This document shows positions 7,086 to 14,827 of a DNA stretch of 36,700 nucleotides, piece by piece. This DNA is from Clostridia bacterium (GTDB taxonomy: Bacteria; Bacillota_A; Clostridia; Christensenellales; CAG-138): the NCBI GenBank assembly GCA_017394605.1, contig JAFPXU010000074.1, forward strand, positions 1-36,700, given 5' to 3'. Made by a program: the position numbers and the translations under genes. Position 1 is the first letter of the stretch. The number at the start of each line of letters is the position of its first letter. The notes beneath the pieces were generated by a model. The model was not told the DNA's origin. It saw nothing but the letters and a program-made list of their open reading frames with translations, and searched no databases.

Positions 7086-8150
7086 TTAGTCCTCTTTTGA
7101 GGATTGGTTTTCTATCAATACCTGCCTTAAAGCCGGTTCAAGCGTCTTTGCCATGCAGTAGAAGCCCATATCGTTCGGATGGCAGTTGTCAACGGTGCCG
7201 CCGTCTCCCCCGAATAAACTGAGCATTTTTGTTCCGTCGATAAAATACACATTTCGGTCTCCGGCCTGCGTTGCGTTCTTCCACGTTTTCCTGACAATTT
7301 CTCGCCGTACAAGATCATCCTTGTTCGGATTTGGCTGAGGACGAGAAAGCAGAAATACCGGAAGAATCGGGTTTCTTTCCCGAATGATGCGGAAAAAAGC
7401 AGAATGCGTCGCTTCCAGATGCGCGGGGTCAGGTGCGTTGTGATCATAGTCCAGCACAAAAGCGGACATCGTCAGTCCGGCGATATACTCCGCCATGCAG
7501 GATTCGCCCCTTGCGCTTCCGGAAAAACCGAGATTCAGGTGATCGCATGATAAAAGCCGGGAAAGGATATTCGGATATGCATTGCCCGGACGGGAAGCGC
7601 ACCCGCCCTGTGTAATGGAGGAGCCGTAGTATACGACCGGATCAGCTGTGCGGTATTGTCCTGCATTTCCCAGCTTACTGCCTGAAGGCAGTCCGATTTC
7701 AAGTTTTTTTACACCGCTGTAGAGCGGAAAGTGAATGGTGATTTCCTTTAGACCGTCCGTTCCGATCATCATTTCGGCGCTGTATCCGGTTTCTATTTCC
7801 AGAGGCGGAACGAAGGTACCGCAGTACACGTTGTTTGCGTACAGATCAAAACCAGCGCTTCCTGTGAACGCGAAATGCGGCATTTTGGAAACGTCACGCA
7901 TCTCGGCACGCAACGCAATACGATCTGCGTCCGTCAGGAATCGGACCCGGCCGCCCGCAGTATGCAGTGATAACGATGCGACGCCTTCATTTGCCCTGGC
8001 AGCTATATCTGGCGGAAGACGATAATATCCTTCTTTGTCATGAAGCATACCGTGAATCGAGAAAGGTGCTTCAAGTACGTCATAATAAGTCATTTGTGCT
8101 TCATCAGGCACGGTAAGGGTGAAATTTGTATCAAATGCTTCGATGTGCAC
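7086..8150 (-). CDS. SGNH/GDSL-type esterase with N-terminal GxDLY domain
   Basis: 354 aa from the start chosen here. The N-terminal beta-rich region carries SAGFDLYANN, the hallmark of the GxDLY domain that precedes a class of SGNH hydrolases. The catalytic domain has block I YYGSSITQGG (nucleophile Ser178), block II Gly in LGFSGSARG, block III Asn in DYDHNAPD, and block V D321-x2-H324 in DNCHPND. All four SGNH residues are present, so it should be active, probably a cytosolic acyl- or sugar-acetyl esterase; there is no signal peptide. The frame extends to a TTG at 8195, but a GTG at 8150 has AAAGGAAG 7 bases upstream, whereas the TTG and an intermediate ATG have no ribosome site. A TATAAT at 8206-8201 may be its promoter. 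Confidence 0.85.
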   Translation of the reverse strand: MHIEAFDTNFTLTVPDEAQMTYYDVLEAPFSIHGMLHDKEGYYRLPPDIAARANEGVASLSLHTAGGRVRFLTDADRIALRAEMRDVSKMPHFAFTGSAGFDLYANNVYCGTFVPPLEIETGYSAEMMIGTDGLKEITIHFPLYSGVKKLEIGLPSGSKLGNAGQYRTADPVVYYGSSITQGGCASRPGNAYPNILSRLLSCDHLNLGFSGSARGESCMAEYIAGLTMSAFVLDYDHNAPDPAHLEATHSAFFRIIRERNPILPVFLLSRPQPNPNKDDLVRREIVRKTWKNATQAGDRNVYFIDGTKMLSLFGGDGGTVDNCHPNDMGFYCMAKTLEPALRQVLIENQSSKED

Positions 8151-8258
8151 GGAATCGCTTCCTTTCATTGATAAACTGAAGGCAGTATGAACCAATTCCG
8201 ATTATAATACCTCCCGGCGTATGATTAAAGAACTTCAGGCCGGATGATGAGTCGCACG

Positions 8259-9815
8259 TTATATCTGGACGGGGCTGTCCTCCCATATCTGAACCGCTTT
8301 CAGCCCGTTTTCTGTCAGCTGAACGACTCGGGTCGCCACTTCTTTCAGGAACAGCCGATCATGGGTTACGGCAATGATGCATCCCGGAAAGGACGCAAAC
8401 AGTTTCCGCAGGGCGGGATTGGACAAAGGGCTGAAATTCCGCGTCGGTTCGTCCAGAATCAGCACATTGTTTTTTGCCAGAATCAGCTTAAGAAGAAGGA
8501 TCTTTGTCCGCTGTCCACCGGAAAGCTCGGAAGCGGGATGATCCATTTCTGATGCGGTATATTTCATGCTCGCGAGATATGTCCGCGCACGTGTGACGGC
8601 ATCCTTCTCGCGGGACGGAGCGAGTATCATGACCGGCGTTTCCGTCAGATCCAGAAGATCGTCATAATTCTGCGGAACATATCCGACACTGATGTCGGTT
8701 CTGTCGAGAAGCATACGCGCGATTTCTTTGATCAGCGTTGTTTTGCCGCAGCCGTTCTTTCCTATAATGCAGACGCGTTCGGGACCGGCAATATGAAGAT
8801 GCACATTTTTCGAAAGACATTTTTCCCCTGCTGTCAGTTCGGGCAGGAACAGATCCAGGACCGTTTTCCCGTTTTTTATAGCTTCTGTTTCAGCGAATTT
8901 CGGGAGGATAGCCCATTCGGTTTCAGGGAGTCTGGTCAGCGATTCCTTCTCCTTTTCAAGCCGCTTTCCAAGCGACTGGACGGAATGCATTTTCTTTTTC
9001 AGCAGCCGTCCTCCGGACGGATCGGAACGGCTTATGACCTTCTGTGCATGATCGACAGCCTGATAGATGGAAAGATAGCGTTCTTTTTTCTTCTGAAATT
9101 CTTTATGCTCGTATACGGCCATCTGTGTCTGATGTTCCAGCTTCCTTTCGCGTTCCGCCATATACCGGCGGTATGGGACTCGTGCTACGGTAACGCGCGG
9201 GATCTGCTTCCTGCGGACCGACTCGATGTGAATCAGCATTCCGGCGGTCCGTTCCAGAAGCGTTTCATCATGGGATACATAGAGGACAGAGGCAGACGTC
9301 CGGTTTAGAAAGGATTCCAGCCACTTCAGCGTTTCCAGATCCAGATCGTTGGACGGTTCATCGAGCAGCAGCAGATCGCATCCGTTCAGAAGCAGGGCAA
9401 GGATCTGCAGCTTGATTCGCTCTCCGCCGGAGAGCGAGTTCATGGGCCGGTCCTCCCAGATCAGACCTTCTCCGATCCCCAACTGATTCAGTATTCCGGA
9501 TACTGTTTTCGGGTTTTTGCTTCCGATCCCGCATGCGTTTTCCAGATAGGCGTAAACAGGAAGCTTTCCGTCTTCACGGTTCAGTTCCTGGCTCAGGTAG
9601 CCTGTTACGTTATCGCAGCTGATCATTCCGCGAATCTCCGCGTATTCTTCTATGGCCGGGTCTTTTGCGATCCAGCGCAGGACTGTAGACTTGCCGTTTC
9701 CCTCTTCGCCTATCAGCGCCGCTTTTTCCCCGTTGTTGAGGACGAAGGACAGATCCTGAACGAGGACCCGGTCGTCCTTTTTCTGTATGATCGTCAGATT
9801 CTGTATCTGCAGCAT
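8259..9815 (-). CDS. ABC-F ATPase, probable ribosome-protection (antibiotic resistance) protein
   Basis: 518 aa. Two ABC cassettes with no membrane domain, so this is a soluble ribosome-binding ABC-F protein. NBD1 has Walker A GEEGNGKST (36-44), signature LSGGE and Walker B LLLLDEPSNDLD. NBD2 has GKNGCGKTT, LSGGQ, LILDEPTRNFSPLS and the switch His in THDR. The second DEPTRNFSPLS in place of DEPTNHLD is seen in several resistance-type ABC-Fs. A charged helical linker (about 200-300) between the cassettes is the arm that enters the peptidyl-transferase region. GGAGGAACT precedes the ATG. Expression appears controlled by a 187-base leader with a tripeptide uORF and a terminator immediately upstream, which argues for drug-inducible resistance. 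The drug class cannot be read from the sequence. Confidence 0.88.
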   Translation of the reverse strand: MLQIQNLTIIQKKDDRVLVQDLSFVLNNGEKAALIGEEGNGKSTVLRWIAKDPAIEEYAEIRGMISCDNVTGYLSQELNREDGKLPVYAYLENACGIGSKNPKTVSGILNQLGIGEGLIWEDRPMNSLSGGERIKLQILALLLNGCDLLLLDEPSNDLDLETLKWLESFLNRTSASVLYVSHDETLLERTAGMLIHIESVRRKQIPRVTVARVPYRRYMAERERKLEHQTQMAVYEHKEFQKKKERYLSIYQAVDHAQKVISRSDPSGGRLLKKKMHSVQSLGKRLEKEKESLTRLPETEWAILPKFAETEAIKNGKTVLDLFLPELTAGEKCLSKNVHLHIAGPERVCIIGKNGCGKTTLIKEIARMLLDRTDISVGYVPQNYDDLLDLTETPVMILAPSREKDAVTRARTYLASMKYTASEMDHPASELSGGQRTKILLLKLILAKNNVLILDEPTRNFSPLSNPALRKLFASFPGCIIAVTHDRLFLKEVATRVVQLTENGLKAVQIWEDSPVQI

Positions 9816-9831
9816 AGTTCCTCCAAAAGCA

Positions 9832-9861
9832 GAAAAGCCGTTCTCCCTACGGAAAACGGCT
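9832..9861 (-). terminator. Attenuator terminator in the ABC-F leader
   Basis: Minus-strand stem AGCCGTTTTC/GAGAACGGCT (9861-9852 with 9845-9836, one G-U pair) followed by TTTT, ending 16 bases before the ABC-F start codon. Confidence 0.8.
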
Positions 9862-9900
9862 CAACCTCAAAAAACGCCCCGGAGGCGGTTCCGATTTGAC

Positions 9901-9970
9901 ATGATCCGTTTTTCCATAGAAAGCAAACCCCTTTACAGGGGCAAACCGTCTATTTGAAAACGCGGATCAT
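9901..9970 (-). promoter_or_regulatory. Anti-terminator switch segments of the ABC-F leader
   Basis: Segment 1 (9970-9956, ATGATCCGCGTTTTC) pairs with segment 2 (9915-9901, GGAAAAACGGATCAT): 8 bp, a two-base mismatch, then 5 pairs. Segment 2 can alternatively pair through GGAAAAACGG with CCGTTTTCC, the 5' arm of the terminator (9859-9851, one bulged A). Segment 1 overlaps the uORF stop codon, so a ribosome held on the uORF would free segment 2 to break the terminator. A CCCC/GGGG hairpin (9928-9941) lies in the loop. Confidence 0.7.
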
Positions 9971-9978
9971 TTGCGCAT
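9967..9978 (-). CDS. Leader peptide Met-Arg-Lys upstream of the ABC-F gene
   Basis: ATG CGC AAA TGA, with AGAGGAAG 7 bases upstream, one of the best ribosome sites in this leader. An in-frame ATG at 9996 would give a nine-residue form but has no ribosome site. The stop codon overlaps segment 1 of the antiterminator, which is the geometry of ribosome-mediated attenuation. Confidence 0.65.
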   Translation of the reverse strand: MRK

Positions 9979-10008
9979 CGGTTCACTTCCTCTCATATTG
10001 CTGAAATC

Positions 10009-10037
10009 AATATAACACAGGACCGGCTGCAGGGCAA
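10009..10037 (-). promoter_or_regulatory. Promoter of the ABC-F leader
   Basis: TTGCCC (10037-10032), 17-base spacer, TATATT (10014-10009), preceded by TGTGT. The predicted transcript start is near 10002, six bases before the first leader ATG. Confidence 0.5.
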
Positions 10038-10127
10038 CAGTTCATTTTTAAGACAGTTCTGACGGTTCGGTGACAGATGCAGGTACCGGTAAAGAATGCA
10101 TGGAACAAGCGGCGGCGCATGCTTTGC

Positions 10128-10649
10128 CTATATGAGAAGATACCCGCGCCATCCGCGGACGGAATAATAGGAATCTGCTCCGTTATGAAAGGTGAACACG
10201 ACTCCGTAGCGTCTCTCGCAGAACAGCGCGCCGCCCAGCTGCCGGACCCCGTCCGGGGTTGCGATCCAGCTGGATGTTCTGAGATCAAACTCACCGAGCG
10301 TCTGGAGTTTCCGGTACATGGCTTCATCCATGAGCGCAAGTCCAATATCCTGCGCCTGCTGAAGAGCGCTTCCTGCCGGCGGGTTTTTGAGGCGTTTTCG
10401 AAGAGCTTCCTGATCGTAGCAGAGACTCCTGCGTCCTGCGGGGGATTCCTTTGAGCAGTCGCAGAAAATGAGTCTCCCCGTTTTTTCATCGACACCGATC
10501 GTATCCGGCTCTCCGCCGGTTTCTTCCATCCGAATCAGTACATCAAGCAGGTTAACGTTTCCCTGCAGACGGGACTCGACGAGATCCCATTCCATGCCGG
10601 CATGGCGCGCCATATGATTCTTAAAACGATGTCTTAGCAGTTCGATCAT
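10128..10649 (-). CDS. DUF4256 family protein
   Basis: 173 aa. Family of unknown function found in Firmicutes and other bacteria. Diagnostic stretches are the N-terminal HRFKNHMARHAGMEWD, the middle RLIFCDCSKESP and the C-terminal TSSWIATP, QLGGALFCERRYG and FHNGADSYYSVRG. It is a soluble protein without signal peptide or membrane segment, and full length for the family. The frame extends 14 codons further, but GGAGG 7 bases before the ATG at 10649 fixes that start. It lies about 60 bases after a broken membrane-protein gene on the same strand and may share its transcript. No enzymatic role can be assigned. Confidence 0.85.
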   Translation of the reverse strand: MIELLRHRFKNHMARHAGMEWDLVESRLQGNVNLLDVLIRMEETGGEPDTIGVDEKTGRLIFCDCSKESPAGRRSLCYDQEALRKRLKNPPAGSALQQAQDIGLALMDEAMYRKLQTLGEFDLRTSSWIATPDGVRQLGGALFCERRYGVVFTFHNGADSYYSVRGWRGYLLI

Positions 10650-10709
10650 TTGAATACCTCCGTCTTCCGTTTTTATTGGATTTGATGCCATAAAGCCGGC
10701 AGGGGGAAG

Positions 10710-11204
10710 TCAGTTCTGAACACGCTTCTCCAGCTCTTTTCTGTGTGCCAGATGGATACCGATGTGGCCTATCCCCAGAATGATTCCTGCCGTGAACAGG
10801 AACGGATTCCTGCCGTAAACTGCGATCAGAAGAACCGCGGCGACAGGCAGAGAGGCGCCTGCTACGGGAATCCCGCAGAAACTGCCGTAAAAATCTTTCA
10901 TCGTTCTCCCGCTTCTGAAATATCTGATCCAGAACAGTTCGTAGAACAGCATGCAGATGAACGCCGCGGCAAGCCATTAAAGCCGGAGGAAAGGTTTTTG
11001 CGGGTTAAAATCGCTGAAGATCAGAACAAGACAGGAAACGGATACTTCACCGATCCGTTCCAGAGCCAGCAACGTTTTGTTTTCTTGCTTTGCGTATTCC
11101 ACATAATCCAAAGGCTTATTCTTCGTCCAGATCAGATTCGGAACGAAGAGCATCAGCAGGAAGATCAGGCCGACATAGGAGAATCCAAAATGCAAGCGGG
11201 TCAC
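10710..11204 (-). pseudogene. Five-helix membrane protein interrupted by an in-frame TAA
   Basis: Two open pieces, 11204-10977 (75 aa) and 10952-10710 (80 aa from its first ATG), lie in the same frame. Joined across one TAA codon (10979-10977) they make a continuous hydrophobic protein of about 164 residues: TM1 FGFSYVGLIFLLMLFVPNL, TM2 VSVSCLVLIF, TM3 right after the stop (WLAAAFICMLFYELFW), TM4 GIPVAGASLPVAAVLLIAVYG and TM5 FLFTAGIILGIGHIGIHL. The segment LFYELFWIRYFRSGRTMKDFY reads as the middle of one membrane-protein family, not a start. A nonsense mutation, a sequencing error or readthrough are all possible; no frameshift is needed. The family's function is unknown to me. Confidence 0.7.
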
Positions 11205-11231
11205 CTCGAAAAACAGGAATTGTACTTTCTT

Positions 11232-12236
11232 TTACTCCATGTATGTAATGAAATCTATCCGATCGGTCAGTTCATGCTCGCTTACATCCAGAGATGCTTT
11301 AATCGCGTCGTAATCGCTTTTCGCATCTTTCAGTTCCTCGATTCTGGTGAACCAGAGCGGCTTCAGACAGCGGAACAGCATCAGCGCTGTATCTTTCTCA
11401 AACTGCGAGAATCGGTAGTATTCGGAGGCGGTTTTCAGGGCATCGCATATTCCGGAGATGCCGCTGTTCTCCCGCATAAGGTAATTGAGAAACACCTCTC
11501 TGCCGCAGAGATTGAAATCATAGATTCCGACAAATCTTCCGCTAGCGTCAAGGAGAATGTTGGACGGGTTGAGATCCGCCTGAAACACGGAAGCCGGAAG
11601 ATTTCCATACACTTTTTCAAGCGCCGTTCTGTTTTCTGTCCAGAGTCGCCAGATTCTTTCGATCTGATCGTGAAACGCCCCGGGCAGAGTATCCGCGTAT
11701 TCCTTCCAGGCAAGAGCGTTTTCGAGGACCTCGTCGGTTTTATCGCTTGGACAGAAGGTATCAAAGAGACAGTATGCCGACGGATACTGGGTATAGTTGA
11801 AGTATTTTGCGGCGACTCTGGCGGTCATTTTCCATATGTCATGTTTATAGCTGTCATACAGTTCAGTATTCTCGCCGAAATTCTCGGAAGATCTTTCTTC
11901 CGCCGGCCGGAACACCGCGAACTCTTCCGCATAAACCGCGCATTTGTGCCCGCGGAAGTCAACGACGGGAAAGCTGCCGTCCCTGTCCCGGAAGATTCTA
12001 GGGCAGTAATAACCGAGACTGCGGTACTCGTCGACCGTTCTTTGCCAGACGGCGATCTTTTCGGGAAATGTAAAATCATTATCGGCAAGCTTCATGACAT
12101 GTTTGTCGCCGGACCCCGTTTCCACAATAAAGGTCACCCTGAAATCCGAATCGCCCCTGCTTGTGTTGATCTCCTGTACGGAGACAGGAACACTGTCGAA
12201 GAACAGCGCGAATAGTTCTAGAACGTCATGATCCAT
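11232..12236 (-). CDS. Phosphotransferase-fold (APH/CotH-kinase-like) protein
   Basis: 334 aa. The overall pattern is that of the aminoglycoside phosphotransferase/choline kinase fold: an N-lobe lysine in KHVMKLADND, a catalytic loop VFQADLNPSNILL corresponding to HGDLHPGNIL, and a metal-binding segment VGIYDFNLCGRE corresponding to DFD/DFE. The loop Asp and Asn are kept, but the His before it is Gln and the second acidic residue of DFD is Asn, so activity or substrate may differ from true APHs. The ATG at 12236 (GTGAG upstream) is preferred to a GTG at 12248 that has no ribosome site. It lies between the broken membrane gene and cbiB on the same strand; no substrate can be assigned and antibiotic resistance should not be assumed. 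Confidence 0.7.
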   Translation of the reverse strand: MDHDVLELFALFFDSVPVSVQEINTSRGDSDFRVTFIVETGSGDKHVMKLADNDFTFPEKIAVWQRTVDEYRSLGYYCPRIFRDRDGSFPVVDFRGHKCAVYAEEFAVFRPAEERSSENFGENTELYDSYKHDIWKMTARVAAKYFNYTQYPSAYCLFDTFCPSDKTDEVLENALAWKEYADTLPGAFHDQIERIWRLWTENRTALEKVYGNLPASVFQADLNPSNILLDASGRFVGIYDFNLCGREVFLNYLMRENSGISGICDALKTASEYYRFSQFEKDTALMLFRCLKPLWFTRIEELKDAKSDYDAIKASLDVSEHELTDRIDFITYME

Positions 12237-12303
12237 ATTCGTTCTCACTGAAAAATCTGAATCCGAGGTTTCTGCTTTCCGCGGAACCGCCGGATCCGCT
12301 GCT

Positions 12304-13284
12304 TTATTTTGTGATCAGCAGGAACAGCGTGAGCTTGAGTCCGCCGAACAGAAGAAGGGCAAACATGGACGCAAGCAGCATGATGCTGCAGGAACGGGCG
12401 ATATCTTCCGGTTCGATCGGACGGAGATCGTCCCCGATGAAGTCCTTTTTGTGTAGCACGCCGCGGTAGAAGGCGCTTCCCGCGAGCCGTACCCCGAGAA
12501 GCCCTGCCATCACGGACTCAGTCTGCGCCGCGTTGGGACTCGCGTGCTTATACCGGTCTCTGCGGAAGATGGACATCCCTGCTTTTGTATCGTAGCCAAG
12601 CAGACCGCCTGCAAAAAGCAGGAACATGGCCGCGATTCTGGATGGAACATAGTTGAGCACATCGTCCGCTTTTGCGGGGATCAGCCCAATGTTGGTGTAC
12701 GGCGGATCCATGTAGCCGAGCATCGAGTCCATCGTGTTTATCGCTTTATAGACCATGCCGAGCGGACCGCCGAAAAGGATCAGGAAGAACAGCGGGGCAA
12801 TGACACCGTCAGACGCGTTTTCCGCAACCGTCTCGACTGCCGCCCGGATAACGCCTGCTTCGTCCAGGGATTCCGTGTCGCGTCCAACAATCATGGATAC
12901 GGCGCTGCGTGAAGCTGCGAGATCCCCGGAATCAAGCGCTTTCTTGACTTTCATGCTTTCATCCCGCAGAGATTTCGCGGCGAGGCACTGCCAGCACATT
13001 ACGGTTTCCACAACGAAGCCGATCCAGGGGGATAGTTTATAGCAGAACAGAAGCAGAACAAGGGAAATGCCTCCCGTCAGGATGACGACGATCAGCCAGA
13101 GCATGAGCCCTGCTATTTTTTCTCCGGTATCAGTCTTGGGGAAGATACGGCGGAACAGTTTTTCGAGCGCGGAGATGAGAAGTCCCATGATCTGGACGGG
13201 ATGCGGAATAACACGCGGATCCCCGACGATCATGTCAAGGATGAAGCCCGCGATCAGAGCGAGAAGAGAATAATAACCAAACAT
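12304..13284 (-). CDS. cbiB: Adenosylcobinamide-phosphate synthase CbiB
   Basis: 326 aa. CbiB/CobD makes adenosylcobinamide (phosphate) by attaching the aminopropanol arm to adenosylcobyric acid at the membrane. Diagnostic segments are LDMIVGDPRVIPHPVQIMG near the N terminus, SMIVGRDTESLDEAGVIRAAVETVAENASDGVIAPLFF in the middle (shown as separate motifs VGRDT, ETVAEN and SDGVIAP), NTMDSMLGY and SPNAAQTESVMAG. Several transmembrane helices span residues 5-20, 55-90, 190-215 and 300-325. GGAGG upstream of the ATG at 13284 sets the start; the frame runs 34 codons further without a ribosome site. It has its own consensus promoter and no other cobalamin gene beside it, so it may serve corrinoid salvage. 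Confidence 0.9.
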   Translation of the reverse strand: MFGYYSLLALIAGFILDMIVGDPRVIPHPVQIMGLLISALEKLFRRIFPKTDTGEKIAGLMLWLIVVILTGGISLVLLLFCYKLSPWIGFVVETVMCWQCLAAKSLRDESMKVKKALDSGDLAASRSAVSMIVGRDTESLDEAGVIRAAVETVAENASDGVIAPLFFLILFGGPLGMVYKAINTMDSMLGYMDPPYTNIGLIPAKADDVLNYVPSRIAAMFLLFAGGLLGYDTKAGMSIFRRDRYKHASPNAAQTESVMAGLLGVRLAGSAFYRGVLHKKDFIGDDLRPIEPEDIARSCSIMLLASMFALLLFGGLKLTLFLLITK

Positions 13285-13401
13285 TTCAGAATATCCTCCG
13301 CACGATAAGAAAACCGGCCGTATCGGCTGCGTATAACAGCTTGCCAGGCAACGCGCAGGGGACGGCGCGGACTGTAACGCAAGCATTTTGATGATAAATC
13401 A

Positions 13402-13430
13402 ATTGTATTATCGGGAAAAAACGGTGTCAA
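13402..13430 (-). promoter_or_regulatory. Consensus promoter of cbiB
   Basis: TTGACA (13430-13425), 17-base spacer, TACAAT (13407-13402). The leader to the ATG is about 110 bases and lacks the conserved boxes of a cobalamin riboswitch. Confidence 0.75.
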
Positions 13431-13477
13431 GGAACGGTAGCAGACGAACCGGAGCGTACAAACGTGTCGGGTGAAAG

Positions 13478-13503
13478 GGAGAGGTAGAGGAAAGAACCTC
13501 TCC
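13478..13503. repeat. Inverted repeat upstream of the arcA promoter
   Basis: GGAGAGGT and ACCTCTCC are exact inverted copies 10 bases apart, about 48 bases upstream of the arcA -10. There is no T run, so it is not a terminator. Candidate operator. Confidence 0.5.
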
Positions 13504-13548
13504 GGGATGCTCTCCGTGCGGATAGCCGCCCAAAGCGCTCTCATTCGT

Positions 13549-13556
13549 GATATACT
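13549..13556 (+). promoter_or_regulatory. Extended -10 promoter of arcA
   Basis: TGATATACT (hexamer 13551-13556) with no good -35, which suggests an activated promoter. GGAGGAA is 5-6 bases before the ATG at 13590. Confidence 0.55.
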
Positions 13557-13589
13557 AAAAGAAATCCCTGTTGATCATCGGAGGAATAC

Positions 13590-14813
13590 ATGGCGGATAG
13601 CCCAATTCATGTTACCAGCGAGATCGCTCCCCTTAAAAAAGTATTGCTTCAGCGGCCGGGAAAGGAACTGGAGCACTTAAGCCCGAGCACGATGGACGAG
13701 CTTCTTTTCGACGATATCCCATATCTGCACCGTGCAAGGGAGGAACACGACGAGTTTGCAAGGCTGCTGCGTGAAAACGGAGCGGAACCGGTCTATTTGG
13801 ATGAGCTGACTTCGGAGACGCTCGACCTGATCCCGGATCTAAAGGACCGGTTTATTGAGATGTTCCTGAACCAGGCGGGCGGATCGGCCCAGTACTACCG
13901 CGACGCGCTTGCAGGTTACCTGAAAAGCGTGCCGGATACGATGGCGCTCGTCCACAAGATGATGGCCGGCATCTCGTTCCGGGAAGTTTTCCCGAAAAGC
14001 AGCGGGTCGCTCTCGGACCGGACAGGTTCCAAGGTCCGGTTTCTGACTCCGCCCATGCCGAATCTGTATTTCACAAGAGATCCGTTCGCCAGTATCGGCA
14101 GCGGCGTTAGCCTTCACCGCATGCGGACCGAGACCCGGTGCAGGGAAACGTTCTTTTCCGAACTGATCTTCAAGCATCATCCGTCTTTCAGCGGAAAGGT
14201 TCCGTTTTATTACCGGACAGACAACTGCTTCAGTCTGGAGGGCGGGGATATACTGAATCTCAGCGCAAAAGTGCTGGCGGTCGGCGTATCCGCAAGGACG
14301 CAGGCTGAAGCGGTGGAGATCCTTGCAGATAACGTGCTGACCGACGAGAGGTCCGAGATAGAGACCGTTCTGGCGTTTACGATCCCGCAGACCCGCGCAT
14401 GCATGCATCTGGATACCGTTTTCACCCAGGTGGACCGTGAGAAGTTTACGATTCATCCAGGCATATTCCCGAGCCTGCACGTATTTTCCCTGAAAAAGGG
14501 GAAAGGGGGAATCGTAACGGAAGAGGAGGAAGGCTCGCTGGAAAACGTATTGTCGCGGTATCTGAACCTGGATAAACCCGAACTGATCTACTGCGGCGGA
14601 AACAGCCCGATCGCGGCCGCGAGAGAGCAGTGGAACGACGGATCGAATACGCTTTGCATCGCGCCCGGAACGGTCATCGTATACGACCGGAATTATGAAA
14701 CGAACCGGGTCCTTGAGGATTCCGGAATCAGGACGCTGCGCCTGGACGGATCGGAACTGTCGAGAGGCAGAGGCGGTCCGCGATGCATGAGCATGCCCCT
14801 GGTCAGAGAATAA
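13590..14813 (+). CDS. arcA: Arginine deiminase
   Basis: 407 aa. Hydrolyses L-arginine to citrulline and ammonia. N-terminal [19 protein letters not shown] is the ADI signature. Active-site pieces are visible: FTRDPFA with the substrate-binding Arg/Asp, LEGGDILNL with the acidic pair, MHLDTVFTQ with the catalytic His, and the nucleophilic Cys399 in [14 protein letters not shown] at the C terminus. Length is normal. It is the first gene of a tight operon: arcB starts 14 bases after its stop and a COG1915 gene overlaps arcB. Neither arcD (antiporter) nor arcC (carbamate kinase) accompanies it, unlike the standard energy-yielding ADI operon. Confidence 0.96.
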   Translation: MADSPIHVTSEIAPLKKVLLQRPGKELEHLSPSTMDELLFDDIPYLHRAREEHDEFARLLRENGAEPVYLDELTSETLDLIPDLKDRFIEMFLNQAGGSAQYYRDALAGYLKSVPDTMALVHKMMAGISFREVFPKSSGSLSDRTGSKVRFLTPPMPNLYFTRDPFASIGSGVSLHRMRTETRCRETFFSELIFKHHPSFSGKVPFYYRTDNCFSLEGGDILNLSAKVLAVGVSARTQAEAVEILADNVLTDERSEIETVLAFTIPQTRACMHLDTVFTQVDREKFTIHPGIFPSLHVFSLKKGKGGIVTEEEEGSLENVLSRYLNLDKPELIYCGGNSPIAAAREQWNDGSNTLCIAPGTVIVYDRNYETNRVLEDSGIRTLRLDGSELSRGRGGPRCMSMPLVRE

Positions 14814-14827
14814 AAATGGAGGGAAAA

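Noticed and set aside
9967..9996. Nine-residue leader peptide starting at the ATG 9996
   Set aside because: It has no ribosome site and lies only a few bases from the predicted transcription start; the internal ATG at 9978 has AGAGGAAG at ideal spacing. Kept as an alternative only.
10621..10977. An overlapping 118-codon minus-strand frame across the broken membrane-protein gene
   Set aside because: Its Arg/Ser-rich translation is not membrane-like and it is out of frame with both hydrophobic halves.
11232..12236. Aminoglycoside resistance gene
   Set aside because: Only the general phosphotransferase fold is supported; catalytic-loop changes and lack of resistance context argue against naming an APH.
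13285..13401. Cobalamin riboswitch upstream of cbiB
   Set aside because: The leader is only about 110 bases and I find no B12-box-like sequence.
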